64,000 nucleotides of DNA from DUZB01 sp963747555 (lineage in GTDB: Bacteria > Desulfobacterota > DSM-4660 > Desulfatiglandales > Desulfatiglandaceae), in contig CAVVFZ010000033.1 in NCBI GenBank assembly GCA_963747555.1, forward strand, positions 1-64,000, in the 5' to 3' direction. Of this stretch, positions 17,309 through 25,572 are shown one piece after another. Position 1 is the first letter of the stretch. Each line of letters opens with the position of its first letter. The notes under the pieces were generated by a model. The model worked only from the letters and a program-made list of their open reading frames with translations, did no database searches and was not told where the DNA came from. The position numbers and the translations under genes were made by a program.

Positions 17309-18070
17309 ATGATCTCAAAGAGCAAGCCTTACCCGCCTGTAAACCGGATAGAGGACGGGGAACGCATCCGTATGGTCAGGCATATTTTTTCCACCATCAC
17401 CGGAAAATATGATTTTTTGAACCATTTTTTGAGCCTGAGACAGGATATTGTCTGGCGGAGATCCGCCACAAGAAAGATGATGTTTTTCAAGACATTCCGA
17501 CTGCTGGATGTGGCTACCGGGACTTCGGATCTGGCTATTGAAGCGACTCGCCGGCATCCTGGTATTCGGATCACAGGATTGGACTTCGTAGAAGAGATGT
17601 TACAGGCAGGGAGGAAAAAAATCAGCGAAAGAGGACTCGCATCGAGAATCGATTTAATCCAGGGAGATGCCCTGAATATTCCTTTTCCACAGGAAAGCTT
17701 TGATGTAGCGGCAATCGCCTTCGGAATTCGCAACATCCCTGATAAGATTGCAGCTCTCCGGGAAATGGTTCGGGTGGTGGCGCCGGGAGGGAAAGTCATG
17801 GTCCTTGAGATGACATTCCCCCAGTTTCCCTTGATAGCAAGATTTTATGATTTGTATTTAAACAGAATGCTCCCCCTTTTAGCCGGCCTGTTTTCTCCGA
17901 ACCCGGAGGCCTACCGCTACCTTGGCGATTCCATCATGAATTTTCCCACCGTGGATCGTTTCCTCTCACTCATGAAACAGGCGGGACTTGTTCAGGTGAA
18001 AATGCATTCCATGACATTCGGAATCAGCCGCCTGTTTACAGGGCGGAAACCCGAGAATGAACCGACCTGA
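17309..18070 (+). CDS. ubiE: Demethylmenaquinone/ubiquinone methyltransferase
   Basis: 253 residues. FSTITGKYDFLNHFLSLRQD is the UbiE/MenG signature, LDVATGTSDLAI is the SAM-binding loop, and AFGIRNIPD is the second UbiE signature. It methylates demethylmenaquinone; in an anaerobe menaquinone is the expected product (menG would be an equal name). The 3' end overlaps the upstream-most frame of the pdxB gene. Confidence 0.9.
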   Translation: MISKSKPYPPVNRIEDGERIRMVRHIFSTITGKYDFLNHFLSLRQDIVWRRSATRKMMFFKTFRLLDVATGTSDLAIEATRRHPGIRITGLDFVEEMLQAGRKKISERGLASRIDLIQGDALNIPFPQESFDVAAIAFGIRNIPDKIAALREMVRVVAPGGKVMVLEMTFPQFPLIARFYDLYLNRMLPLLAGLFSPNPEAYRYLGDSIMNFPTVDRFLSLMKQAGLVQVKMHSMTFGISRLFTGRKPENEPT

Positions 18071-18119
18071 TTTTCCATTGGTTTTCATCCATGTCCCTTC
18101 TCACTATGAAAGAGAGCAT

Positions 18120-19250
18120 ATGAAAATAGTCATCGATGACAGAATTCCCTTCCTTAAAGGCGTACTGGAACCCTATGCTTCGATCCTGTATAAAAATGGA
18201 GCCACCATTTCTTCAGAGGATGTAAAAAAAGCGGACGCCCTGATTATTCGCACACGGACGCGCTGTGATGCCGAATTGCTAACCGGAAGTACGATCCGTT
18301 TAATCGCCTCGGCCACCATCGGTCACGATCATATTGATGAAAAATATTGTAAAGAATCCCATATCACCTGGACAAATGCTCCGGGATGCAACGCCGGTTC
18401 CGTGATGCAATACGTGGCAGCCGCACTTTCCTTCTGGAGCAACCGAACCGGAAAATCGTTGAGGGGAAATTGCATCGGAATCGTCGGTGTGGGAAATACG
18501 GGTTCAGGCGTAGCCGCTTTGTGCGAAACCTTCGGGATGAGGATATTGCAAAATGATCCGCCGAGGGAACGTCGGGAAGGATCGGATGCTTTTGTAGGCA
18601 TACAAACCATTTTTGAACAGGCGGACATAATCAGTCTTCACGTTCCCTTGAATCGGGATGGCCAGGACAAAACCCGGCATCTGATCGATGCGGAAAGCCT
18701 GTCCAAGATGAATCGCTGCTCTTTACTGATAAACACCTCACGGGGAGAAGTTGTAGACAATACGGCCCTCAAAAACGCTCTTCAAAAGGGTCTGATCGGA
18801 AACGCCGTGTTGGATGTGTGGGAACATGAGCCGGAAATTGACCGAACCCTCATCCCCTTTCTCTTGCTGGCAACGCCCCATATCGCAGGATATTCCGCCG
18901 ACGGAAAGGCGACGGGAACCGCCATGGCTGTCCGGTCCATTGCACGGCACTTCGGTCTTTCCGATCTCGAATCCTGGTTTCCGGAATCGATCCCGCCTCC
19001 AGATCGGCCGGAATTCAGGCCCCACGATGGAGATTCAGATGGGGAATCCGTGCTGAAGCAGGCGATCCTGCATAGCTACCCCATCAGCGAGGATGATGCA
19101 CGCTTTCGGGAGTCCCCCGGGAATTTCGAATATTTCAGAGGGAATTATCCCGTGCGCAGGGAATTTACGGCCTTTAGAATTGGAGCGAACAAGATCAAAG
19201 ACGCTCAGAGGAAACAGCTTCAAAAGCTGGGGTTCCAGATTGCGGATTGA
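18120..19250 (+). CDS. pdxB: 4-phosphoerythronate dehydrogenase
   Basis: 376 residues from ATG 18120 (MKIVIDDRIPF aligns with the usual PdxB start; the frame is open upstream). NAD-binding GIVGVGNTGSGVA, the catalytic-region INTSRGEVVDNTAL and TPHIAGYSADGKATGT are typical of D-2-hydroxyacid dehydrogenases of the PdxB subgroup, with the long C-terminal dimerisation part. It acts in pyridoxal-phosphate synthesis through the erythrose-4-phosphate route. No other pdx gene is adjacent. Confidence 0.85.
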   Translation: MKIVIDDRIPFLKGVLEPYASILYKNGATISSEDVKKADALIIRTRTRCDAELLTGSTIRLIASATIGHDHIDEKYCKESHITWTNAPGCNAGSVMQYVAAALSFWSNRTGKSLRGNCIGIVGVGNTGSGVAALCETFGMRILQNDPPRERREGSDAFVGIQTIFEQADIISLHVPLNRDGQDKTRHLIDAESLSKMNRCSLLINTSRGEVVDNTALKNALQKGLIGNAVLDVWEHEPEIDRTLIPFLLLATPHIAGYSADGKATGTAMAVRSIARHFGLSDLESWFPESIPPPDRPEFRPHDGDSDGESVLKQAILHSYPISEDDARFRESPGNFEYFRGNYPVRREFTAFRIGANKIKDAQRKQLQKLGFQIAD

Positions 19251-19259
19251 GGTTAGCTT

Positions 19260-20288
19260 TTAAATCCATCTGATCCGATCCGGATCATAGAGAATATCCA
19301 CAACCTTCCCCGGAAAGACCATGCGTTCTTCCGCCTGTTGAGGCGTTAAAGTGACCGTAAAGTTATGGTTTTCCACGACAACGGTAACCAACACCCGACC
19401 CGTGCTTTTTTCCAGATTGAAACGGGTAACCGTCCCCTGCAGACCGACAACATGTCCATCCAGGATTGGCGCCTCCCCTGCGAGAGATAAAGCCAAGACA
19501 TCCATCACGGCGCCTGCTTCATCGTTCGGCGGCGTCGGGACCCTGATAAACTGACTGTCAGACAGCTTTTTGCCCCACAGACCCGAATCCAATTTCATCC
19601 AGGGCCCAAAGACGATGTTTTCATGGCCCTTTTCAAAAATCCGTCCCCTGAACATATGCAACATTTCGTCACAGATTTCATACAACCACTGACGGTCATG
19701 GCTGGCGACAACGAGGGTTGTGCCCAACTCCTGCCGTATCCTGAGCGATGCCTCCCTTATGAGCTGTGCGCTGGCGGCATCCACCCCGGCGGTGGGCTCG
19801 TCCAAGAGCAGGACTTTGGGCCTTAATGCCAGTCTTGCAGCTAACGCAACCCGCTGTGCTTCCCCACCGGATAGGGCATACCAGGGTCTCCGGCAAAATA
19901 TTTCGCTGGATAAACCCACCATGGAAAGGGCTTCTTTTACTCGCCCTCCCAGATTCCCGACATCCCCCCTCAATTTCAGACCATACGCAACATTTCCGAA
20001 AACACTGCGTCTCATCAGAAAGGGCTCTTGCGGCAGCAGAGCTATCTGCAACCTGGCTTCCCTGGTAAAAGGTGCAACCGGTTGACCATTATAAAGAATT
20101 TCCCCTTCCACCGGCCTTTCAATCAGACCCATCAGGCGCAAAAGGGTACTCTTTCCACTCCCATTCGGGCCGGTGAGTCCGACGATGGAAGCCGGCTTAA
20201 CGGCGAGATGATCAACGACAAGGACAGTTTGACCTCTATAAGCCTGTTTCAGAGACCTGATCTCATAAACGGTTTCCAAGCTATCCAT
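19260..20288 (-). CDS. ABC transporter ATPase, tungstate/molybdate type (TupC-like)
   Basis: 342 residues from ATG 20288, overlapping the permease gene by 8 bases. Walker A GPNGSGKSTLLRL, signature LSGGEAQRVALAARL and Walker B VLLLDEPTAGVD are intact. The first 230 residues are close to short TupC-type ATPases. The last 100 or so (ILDGHVVGLQGTVTRF...FTVTLTPQQAEERM) form a TOBE/MOP-like domain that may bind oxyanion. Tungstate is inferred from the permease type. The substrate-binding TupA gene is not in the cluster. Confidence 0.8.
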   Translation of the reverse strand: MDSLETVYEIRSLKQAYRGQTVLVVDHLAVKPASIVGLTGPNGSGKSTLLRLMGLIERPVEGEILYNGQPVAPFTREARLQIALLPQEPFLMRRSVFGNVAYGLKLRGDVGNLGGRVKEALSMVGLSSEIFCRRPWYALSGGEAQRVALAARLALRPKVLLLDEPTAGVDAASAQLIREASLRIRQELGTTLVVASHDRQWLYEICDEMLHMFRGRIFEKGHENIVFGPWMKLDSGLWGKKLSDSQFIRVPTPPNDEAGAVMDVLALSLAGEAPILDGHVVGLQGTVTRFNLEKSTGRVLVTVVVENHNFTVTLTPQQAEERMVFPGKVVDILYDPDRIRWI

Positions 20289-20973
20289 TCCTTCTGCGCA
20301 AAAAAGACACCGACACATTTGCGAAAAATGCGATAGCCAGCAGGACAAGACCGAGGGCAATTCCCATGGCAAATTGTCCTTTGTTTGTCTCGAGAGCAAT
20401 GGCTGTGGTAATCGTTCGGGTATGCCATTTGATGTTGCCCCCTACCATCATTGAAATGCCCACTTCCGTCATTACACGCCCATAGGCCACAATGGCGCCG
20501 GCTACTATGCCATGTCGTGCTTCCCACAAACTGCTCAGGAAGAGTTGCTTTCGGTTGGCCCCCATGGATAAAATCGTGATCCTCAGTTTTTCATCCATGT
20601 TTTCCACCGCCGTAGCCGTAAGACCTATGACGATTGGTAAAGCCAGAATGGTCTGGCCGATGGCCATACCCGGCAATGTGAAAAGCAATCCGAAATTTCC
20701 CAATGGTCCTCGACTGGTCAGAAAGGCATAAACGAGAAGGCCTATGAAGACGGTGGGGAGTGCCATGAGGGTATCTACAACGGTGCGAAAAGGTTTCTTG
20801 AACTCAAAATTGAAATAGCCGAGACAAAATCCGAGAGGGATGCCGATCAAGAGACTACACGTCATGGAATAGGTCGAAACCTTTACCGTGACAAGTATGG
20901 CCGAATAGGTCTCGGCATTCCCGTCCGTCAGCAATTTGATAGCCTGAAAAAACCCGTCTAATAGAAAGTCCAT
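20281..20973 (-). CDS. ABC transporter permease, tungstate type (TupB-like)
   Basis: 230 residues with about five membrane helices and the EAA-like loop SLWEARHGIVAGAIVAYGRVMTEVG, seen in TupB/ModB-type permeases. MALPTVFIGLLVYAFLTSRGPLG is a characteristic TupB block. It would move tungstate, a cofactor of formate dehydrogenases and aldehyde oxidoreductases common in these anaerobes. It overlaps the ATPase gene. Its start is 40 bases past the stop of an enoyl-CoA hydratase-like gene on the same strand. Confidence 0.8.
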   Translation of the reverse strand: MDFLLDGFFQAIKLLTDGNAETYSAILVTVKVSTYSMTCSLLIGIPLGFCLGYFNFEFKKPFRTVVDTLMALPTVFIGLLVYAFLTSRGPLGNFGLLFTLPGMAIGQTILALPIVIGLTATAVENMDEKLRITILSMGANRKQLFLSSLWEARHGIVAGAIVAYGRVMTEVGISMMVGGNIKWHTRTITTAIALETNKGQFAMGIALGLVLLAIAFFANVSVSFLRRRNG

Positions 20974-21014
20974 GGAGATCTCAACAACTTACCTGGAAGA
21001 TGGCCCATTCTTGG

Positions 21015-21791
21015 TTATTGCCACTGGGGTGTTCGCTTGGCCATGTACGCTTGTTTGGCCTCTTCAGCATCCAGGCTGAATTGGGCTCGCTCTTGAAGTT
21101 TTACGTAGAATGGAAGGATTTCAGCATATTCCATATCAAAAGCCTGGTTGATCATGAGTTTGCTCATGCGGGTTCCCACAGAGCAGGCCTCCAGGTAGGT
21201 GGCGGCAACCTCGTCCACGCGGCTGAAAAAACTCTCTTCAGGAACGATATGGTCTACAAGGCCGATTCGAAGCGCTTCCTCTCCGTCGATGTTCTGTCCT
21301 CCCAGGATCATCTTTTTGGCACGGCCACAGCCGATATAGCGCGGCAAACGAAACGTCCCCAGCCCGGGGATCAGGGACTCTTTGATCGCCGGAAGACCGA
21401 TCCGGCAATCCGGGGTGCTGATCCGAATATCGGCAGCCAGGGCCAACTGCAGTGCGCCACCGAGACAATATCCGTGCATCCCGACGATTACGATCTTTTC
21501 CATGGTTTCAAAGAGACGGAGGGCACGCTCCCAACGGTGATGATAAACCATTTCGATCCGGTCAGCGCTCAGTTCCTTGAGATCGATACCAGTGGAAAAC
21601 GCCCTACCCTCACCCCGGATGATGATAACCCGCACGTTCGGATCTTCTTTCAAAGCCATGGCAATGCGATTGATTTGCACAGTACAGTCATTGTTCATGG
21701 CATTCAGATAGCGTTCGCGCGTAAAAGTCACCCAGGCCGACTTGCCCTCGGTTTCAAGTCGCATGAATGGATAATCGAGCAGGGTTTTCAT
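21015..21791 (-). CDS. Enoyl-CoA hydratase/isomerase family protein
   Basis: 258 residues from ATG 21791, which has GGGAGGAGA directly upstream. GRAFSTGIDLKELSADRIE carries one oxyanion-hole segment, GYCLGGALQLALAADIRI the second, and LPAIKESLIPGLG the region of the catalytic glutamate. These are the crotonase-fold signatures. Substrate cannot be told; a role in fatty-acid or aromatic-acid beta-oxidation fits the organism. Confidence 0.85.
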   Translation of the reverse strand: MKTLLDYPFMRLETEGKSAWVTFTRERYLNAMNNDCTVQINRIAMALKEDPNVRVIIIRGEGRAFSTGIDLKELSADRIEMVYHHRWERALRLFETMEKIVIVGMHGYCLGGALQLALAADIRISTPDCRIGLPAIKESLIPGLGTFRLPRYIGCGRAKKMILGGQNIDGEEALRIGLVDHIVPEESFFSRVDEVAATYLEACSVGTRMSKLMINQAFDMEYAEILPFYVKLQERAQFSLDAEEAKQAYMAKRTPQWQ

Positions 21792-21997
21792 TGTCTCCTC
21801 CCGGAAGTCTTGACGGATTTTTCTCAAATCCTACCACAACAAAGGATGCACCTGATTCATCGGTAAGACGCAAGTCATCGAATCTTCGGCCAGTGACCTT
21901 TCCCCATAAATTATGACATACCAATGCAATAAACACAAGAAAGGTGAAAAGTGGCAGCAATGGATTTTATTCAAAAAGCCTGGCAGAAATAATTCAC

Positions 21998-22158
21998 AGG
22001 ATCTTTTTTGCTGCCGCATCTTGGATAGACCTTCACTGACCGCTGATAGGTCCTTTTAGGCTGGTACAAAAACTAATGATGAGTATAGAATGACCTCCCT
22101 GTACCAGCCTGAAGAGACCGGTGCTCCAGAGGAATCAGATGCGGCAGCAAAAGAGACC
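21998..22158. repeat. Nested inverted-repeat element of about 160 bp
   Basis: An outer arm (21998-22020, core TTTTGCTGCCGCATC... on the left) pairs with 22138-22158 (GATGCGGCAGCAAAAGA). Inside it AGGCTGGTACA (22058-22068) pairs perfectly with TGTACCAGCCT (22100-22110). The whole segment could fold into one long hairpin. No gene lies between 21792 and 22312, so this is the main content of that 520-base gap. It may be a small non-autonomous element. Confidence 0.6.
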
Positions 22159-22312
22159 CTGTGACGGAATGGCTTTGCTGAATCCAAACAGAGTACCAGG
22201 GAATTTGAATAGGATACGCAGCAATGGATATTATTGCCGTCTCAGGAATTTTATGAGATATAGATCAGACAAAGGACTTTTCAAAATTTGGTCACCCGGA
22301 AAGGATCAACCA

Positions 22313-23131
22313 ATGCCATTTGTATCAGATATCAGGCAACCATCAAAGGAAGCGGAAACGGCCTTGTGGTTCTTGTTTCATAATCACCGCCTCCTGGTAA
22401 AACATGTGGGGGATGGCTATGCCATTCCCCGATCATCCGATCTGAAGGGACTTAACCTGTCTCTTTTGAAGCAAGAGTTTTTCGGGTCGCTGGATGGCCG
22501 CCACTGTTATCTCGCGGAAGTGGAGGATGCGGCCTCGGCTTCCGAAGCCTTTGGATTCATAGGGCTCCGGGAGCTCTTTTTCTCTTTTGAAGAGGATATG
22601 ATCCGGGCGGCGGGCGTTGCGAACCAGTTGGTTCACTGGAGACGGAACCATCGGTTTTGCGGCAGATGCGGGAAGGCAACCGAAAACAAGACCAATGAAC
22701 GGGCCAAGATCTGCCCCCGATGCGGCCTGATCAACTACCCGAGGCTTTCCCCGGCCATGATCGTGGCCGTGCGAAAGGGGAATCGGATTCTCCTTGCCCA
22801 CTCAAAACGGTTTCCAGGGAAATTTTACAGCGTCCTTGCGGGATTTGTGGAGCCCGGAGAGACCCTGGAGGAGTGTGTAAAGCGAGAAGTCCGGGAAGAG
22901 GTGGGAATCGAGGTTCAAAATGTCCGCTATTTCGGCAGCCAGCCGTGGCCCTTTCCGGATTCTCTCATGATTGCGTTTACAGCCGACTACGCCGGGGGAG
23001 AAATGCAGATCGACGGTTTAGAGATTGCTGACGCGGGCTGGTTTTCAGCCGATCTCCTCCCTTCCATTCCCCCGAGGATCAGCATCGCCCGACAACTGAT
23101 CGATTGGTTTACCAACGATGTGCACTCTTGA
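22313..23131 (+). CDS. nudC: NADH pyrophosphatase / RNA NAD-decapping enzyme
   Basis: 272 residues from ATG 22313 (GGAAAGG upstream; the frame is open further but is unlike the family there). Zinc ribbon CGRCGKATE...ICPRCG, Nudix box GFVEPGETLEECVKREV with EEVG, and the NudC-specific SQPWPFPDSLM motif are all present. It hydrolyses NAD(H) and can remove NAD caps from RNA. Monocistronic. Confidence 0.92.
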   Translation: MPFVSDIRQPSKEAETALWFLFHNHRLLVKHVGDGYAIPRSSDLKGLNLSLLKQEFFGSLDGRHCYLAEVEDAASASEAFGFIGLRELFFSFEEDMIRAAGVANQLVHWRRNHRFCGRCGKATENKTNERAKICPRCGLINYPRLSPAMIVAVRKGNRILLAHSKRFPGKFYSVLAGFVEPGETLEECVKREVREEVGIEVQNVRYFGSQPWPFPDSLMIAFTADYAGGEMQIDGLEIADAGWFSADLLPSIPPRISIARQLIDWFTNDVHS

Positions 23132-23211
23132 CCGGGCCAATGTCGAAAGCAGAGTTGTTTTCATATACACAGATGTGGATCAAATAGCCATGCGCATCCA
23201 TAAAGAAGTCT

Positions 23212-23772
23212 TCAAATCTCTTCGTAACGGAAGCAATCCGTCGTGTGGTCATTTACCATGCCGACCGCCTGCATAAATGCATAGCAAATCGTCGGACCCA
23301 CAAAGTTGAATCCACGGCGTTTCAGATCCTTGCTCATGGCGTCGGATTGCTCTGTGCGTGCGGGCAGATCCGCTATAGACTTCCAGGCATTCCGTACGGG
23401 GACCCCGTGCACAAATTGCCAAAGAAAAGAGTCCAGTGTCCCGAACTCTTCCCTTATGGTCAGGACACCCCGGGCGTTCCTGATAACCGATTCTATTTTG
23501 AGACGATTGCGAACAATGCCGGAATCTGCGAGAAGTCGTTTGATGTCACCTTGTGAATAGGCGGCGATCTTTTCGAAGTCGAAGTGATGAAACGCCTTGC
23601 GGTAACCTGCTCGTTTCTTCAGAATGATCAACCAATTGAGACCGGCCTGTGCCCCCTCCAGAGTCAGCATTTCAAACAGGTGTCTATCGTCATGAACAGG
23701 AACGCCCCATTCCTCATCGTGGTATACAATGTAGTGCGGATCAGTCCCGCACCATTGGCATCTACTTTTCAT
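23212..23772 (-). CDS. tag: DNA-3-methyladenine glycosylase I
   Basis: 186 residues. CQWCGTDPHYIVYHDEEWG at the N-terminus and NDHTTDCFRY at the C-terminus supply the Tag zinc ligands (Cys, His, His, Cys). LTLEGAQAGLNWLIILKKRA and RNRLKIESVIRNA are standard Tag blocks. It removes 3-methyladenine from alkylated DNA. Length is normal. Confidence 0.93.
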   Translation of the reverse strand: MKSRCQWCGTDPHYIVYHDEEWGVPVHDDRHLFEMLTLEGAQAGLNWLIILKKRAGYRKAFHHFDFEKIAAYSQGDIKRLLADSGIVRNRLKIESVIRNARGVLTIREEFGTLDSFLWQFVHGVPVRNAWKSIADLPARTEQSDAMSKDLKRRGFNFVGPTICYAFMQAVGMVNDHTTDCFRYEEI

Positions 23773-23843
23773 CTTTCTCCATTGCCCGGCAAAAATTGCA
23801 CCGGACGTTTCGGCAATCCGCCGAAAGAATAGGCTTTATCTGA

Positions 23844-24329
23844 CTATACCGGAGACAATGAAAAATAGGCATTGTTAAACCAGGCTATGGGTTTGAGGTC
23901 CTCGTTGACCTGATAGGCCACCACTTCCGCCAGATAAACGGTGTAGGTGGCGGCTGTCATAGACGTGATCACACGGCATTCAAGACTGGCAAAGACATCT
24001 TTTATCACCGGAGATTTCACCTTGGAAGCCTTTGCCGTTCGGATATCAAACTTCTTGAATTTATCGACCTGTGGGCCATGTGTCGATCCCAACTGCTTTG
24101 CCAGATCGACTTGGTTGCTGGAGGCGACATTCAAGACAAATTCGCCCGCCTTTTCAATCAGGTCATGGGAAACAATGTGCTTGGCCACACTGACGGTCAC
24201 CAACGGTGGATCTTCCGAGACAAACGTGGCTGTTGCCGTCATCGCATCTTTTTCCCCTTCCGTCTCGACGCTCAACAATACGACGGAGCAGGGGAGTGTG
24301 CGGGTCGCGTTTATGGTTTTCTTTGCCAT
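23844..24329 (-). CDS. Flavin-reductase-like (FMN-binding split barrel) protein
   Basis: 161 residues: CSVVLLSVETEGEKDAMTATATFVSEDPPLVTVSVAKHIVSHDLIEK is the start of the flavin-reductase/flavoredoxin family, then FVLNVASSNQVDLAKQLGSTHG and a C-terminal strand region ending AWFNNAYFSLS. It probably binds FMN and reduces a small molecule or another protein. Monocistronic. Confidence 0.8.
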   Translation of the reverse strand: MAKKTINATRTLPCSVVLLSVETEGEKDAMTATATFVSEDPPLVTVSVAKHIVSHDLIEKAGEFVLNVASSNQVDLAKQLGSTHGPQVDKFKKFDIRTAKASKVKSPVIKDVFASLECRVITSMTAATYTVYLAEVVAYQVNEDLKPIAWFNNAYFSLSPV

Positions 24330-24459
24330 GGATCATTCCTCCTTGCCTTTGATAATGACGATTCTGTTATTCCCATTAGACCACCTATTATCCTGACCCT
24401 TTCTCGTTCTTATGGGTGATTTGTAGCGCCCTCGGATACCCAGGGCTAACGCATTTGAT

Positions 24460-25056
24460 TCAAAGGAAATTGTTCCTGTTATAAAGTTCCAAAAGCTCTC
24501 TTGGAGCCAGAATTTCAATATCAATATATTTCTTTAACTCCTTGAGGGGGTTTGTCACCTGAAATAATGATTTTACTGCCCAATGCTACGGCACATTCCA
24601 GAAATTTGTTGTCGTCCGGGTTGTCTCTCACTATTTCCAAATTTGGTGTTTTTGCTGTGAATATTGTGCTGTGGCCCTCTGCAAACAATCTGGTTAGATC
24701 TTCCATTTCATTTTTTTCTCTAAGAGCCTGTTTGAAAATTATCTCGTCGCGAGGTTGAGCGAGGCTTTCAAGGGCAAGGAAGCAAGAAAATGGGGCTGGA
24801 AGCGTAGTCGGGCTACGGTGAAGACCCATTTTAGCAGCTGACGCAGCCATTGGAAGCCACAGCCGACCGCAGCAGGGATAATTTTCAAACAGGCTCTTAG
24901 ACCCAATCTATTAAGAACTTCAAGATACTCTTCAATTATTCCCTGTGACAGGCACAATACGATTTGACGGTTTTTCCAAAGGTGAAATATTTCTCTCGGG
25001 ACACCACCAAAAAAAGAAGGAACAAACACATTTGTGTCAATAACGACTTTCAGCAT
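24460..25056 (-). pseudogene. PIN-domain toxin (VapC-like) split by a MITE-like insertion and a frameshift
   Basis: From ATG 25056: VVIDTNVFVPSFFGG (first PIN aspartate) through EEYLEVLNRLGL, where the 24724-24896 element enters. On its far side the same protein resumes with REKNEMEDLTRLF, VRDNPDDNKFLECAVALG and IIISGDK, the central acidic PIN residues. After the CCCCC near 24556 one extra C shifts the frame; correcting it gives LKELKKYIDIEILAPRELLE ending at TGA 24462-24460. PIN toxins are ribonucleases. The upstream gene overlaps it as an antitoxin would. Confidence 0.8.
24724..24896. mobile_element. MITE-like element, copy 2 (173 bp), inside the PIN toxin gene
   Basis: It has the same ends as copy 1 (GAGCCTGTTTGAAAATTAT and its inverse) but is inverted relative to it and about 53 bases longer, making it the fullest copy. 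Flanks are TAA on the left and TTA on the right, a TNA-like target. Joining the flanks restores one continuous PIN-domain protein, which proves insertion. Its left end also supplies a spurious RACLKII coding tail to the toxin. Confidence 0.85.
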
Positions 25057-25296
25057 TTTTCAACCGTACTTGTCTTATTGCTTCTTCGATATCAGCTTCT
25101 GATATGTTTTCCTGGGACAATTTTTGGGTTATCCTATCCCAAAGGTTGTCGATATAGCCACCCATGTCCCTTTCACTTGTGAATTTCTAAGAAGCTCTCT
25201 TACAAGTTCGCTTAGGTTCTTCCCCTCTGATTTGGCTAACTGGCGAATTTTATCTTTTAAGCCGGGTTCTACTCTAATGATCATTTGTGTCGCCAT
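25037..25296 (-). CDS. Ribbon-helix-helix-type antitoxin, frameshift near 25178
   Basis: MATQMIIRVEPGLKDKIRQLAKSEGKNLSELVRELL is a typical RHH antitoxin N-terminus. After SQVKG the frame breaks; adding one G to the GGG near 25178 restores DMGGYIDNLWDRITQKLS and a C-terminal EADIEEAIRQVRLKNAESRY. Its stop overlaps the toxin ATG by 20 bases, the usual antitoxin-toxin arrangement. It would repress its own operon and neutralise the PIN ribonuclease. Confidence 0.75.
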
Positions 25297-25305
25297 GGTT
25301 GTGCC

Positions 25306-25572
25306 TCATTTAACATAAACTTTCCGGCTCTCAATAATGTTGCCACAACTTATTGCTTTTAATAATAAAATATCTATATCATTCTTCATCATAAATATTT
25401 GTATATATAAGTTATACGCATAGCAAACTCTTTTCAACCAGGAATCATCCATTGTCCGAGGTTCATACTCCCACCAAATGCATCGGTCGCGGACATCGCC
25501 AAACCGTTGCTCATTATGAACAAAGCCATCAGGTCCGGCAAACCAGGACATACCGGTAGAAAAATATTCCAA
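25306..25572 (-). CDS. Hypothetical protein
   Basis: 88 codons, MEYFSTGMSWFAGPDG with many aromatic and charged residues and a hydrophilic pattern (RDRCIWWEYEPRTMDDSW). I recognise no family and no convincing ribosome site. It fills the gap between the transglycosylase stop and the antitoxin start, and the coding call is weak. Confidence 0.3.
   Translation of the reverse strand: MEYFSTGMSWFAGPDGFVHNEQRFGDVRDRCIWWEYEPRTMDDSWLKRVCYAYNLYIQIFMMKNDIDILLLKAISCGNIIESRKVYVK

Noticed and set aside
21754..21960. Minus-strand 68-codon frame with a hydrophobic start
   Set aside because: It overlaps the start and ribosome site of the enoyl-CoA hydratase gene and resembles no known family.
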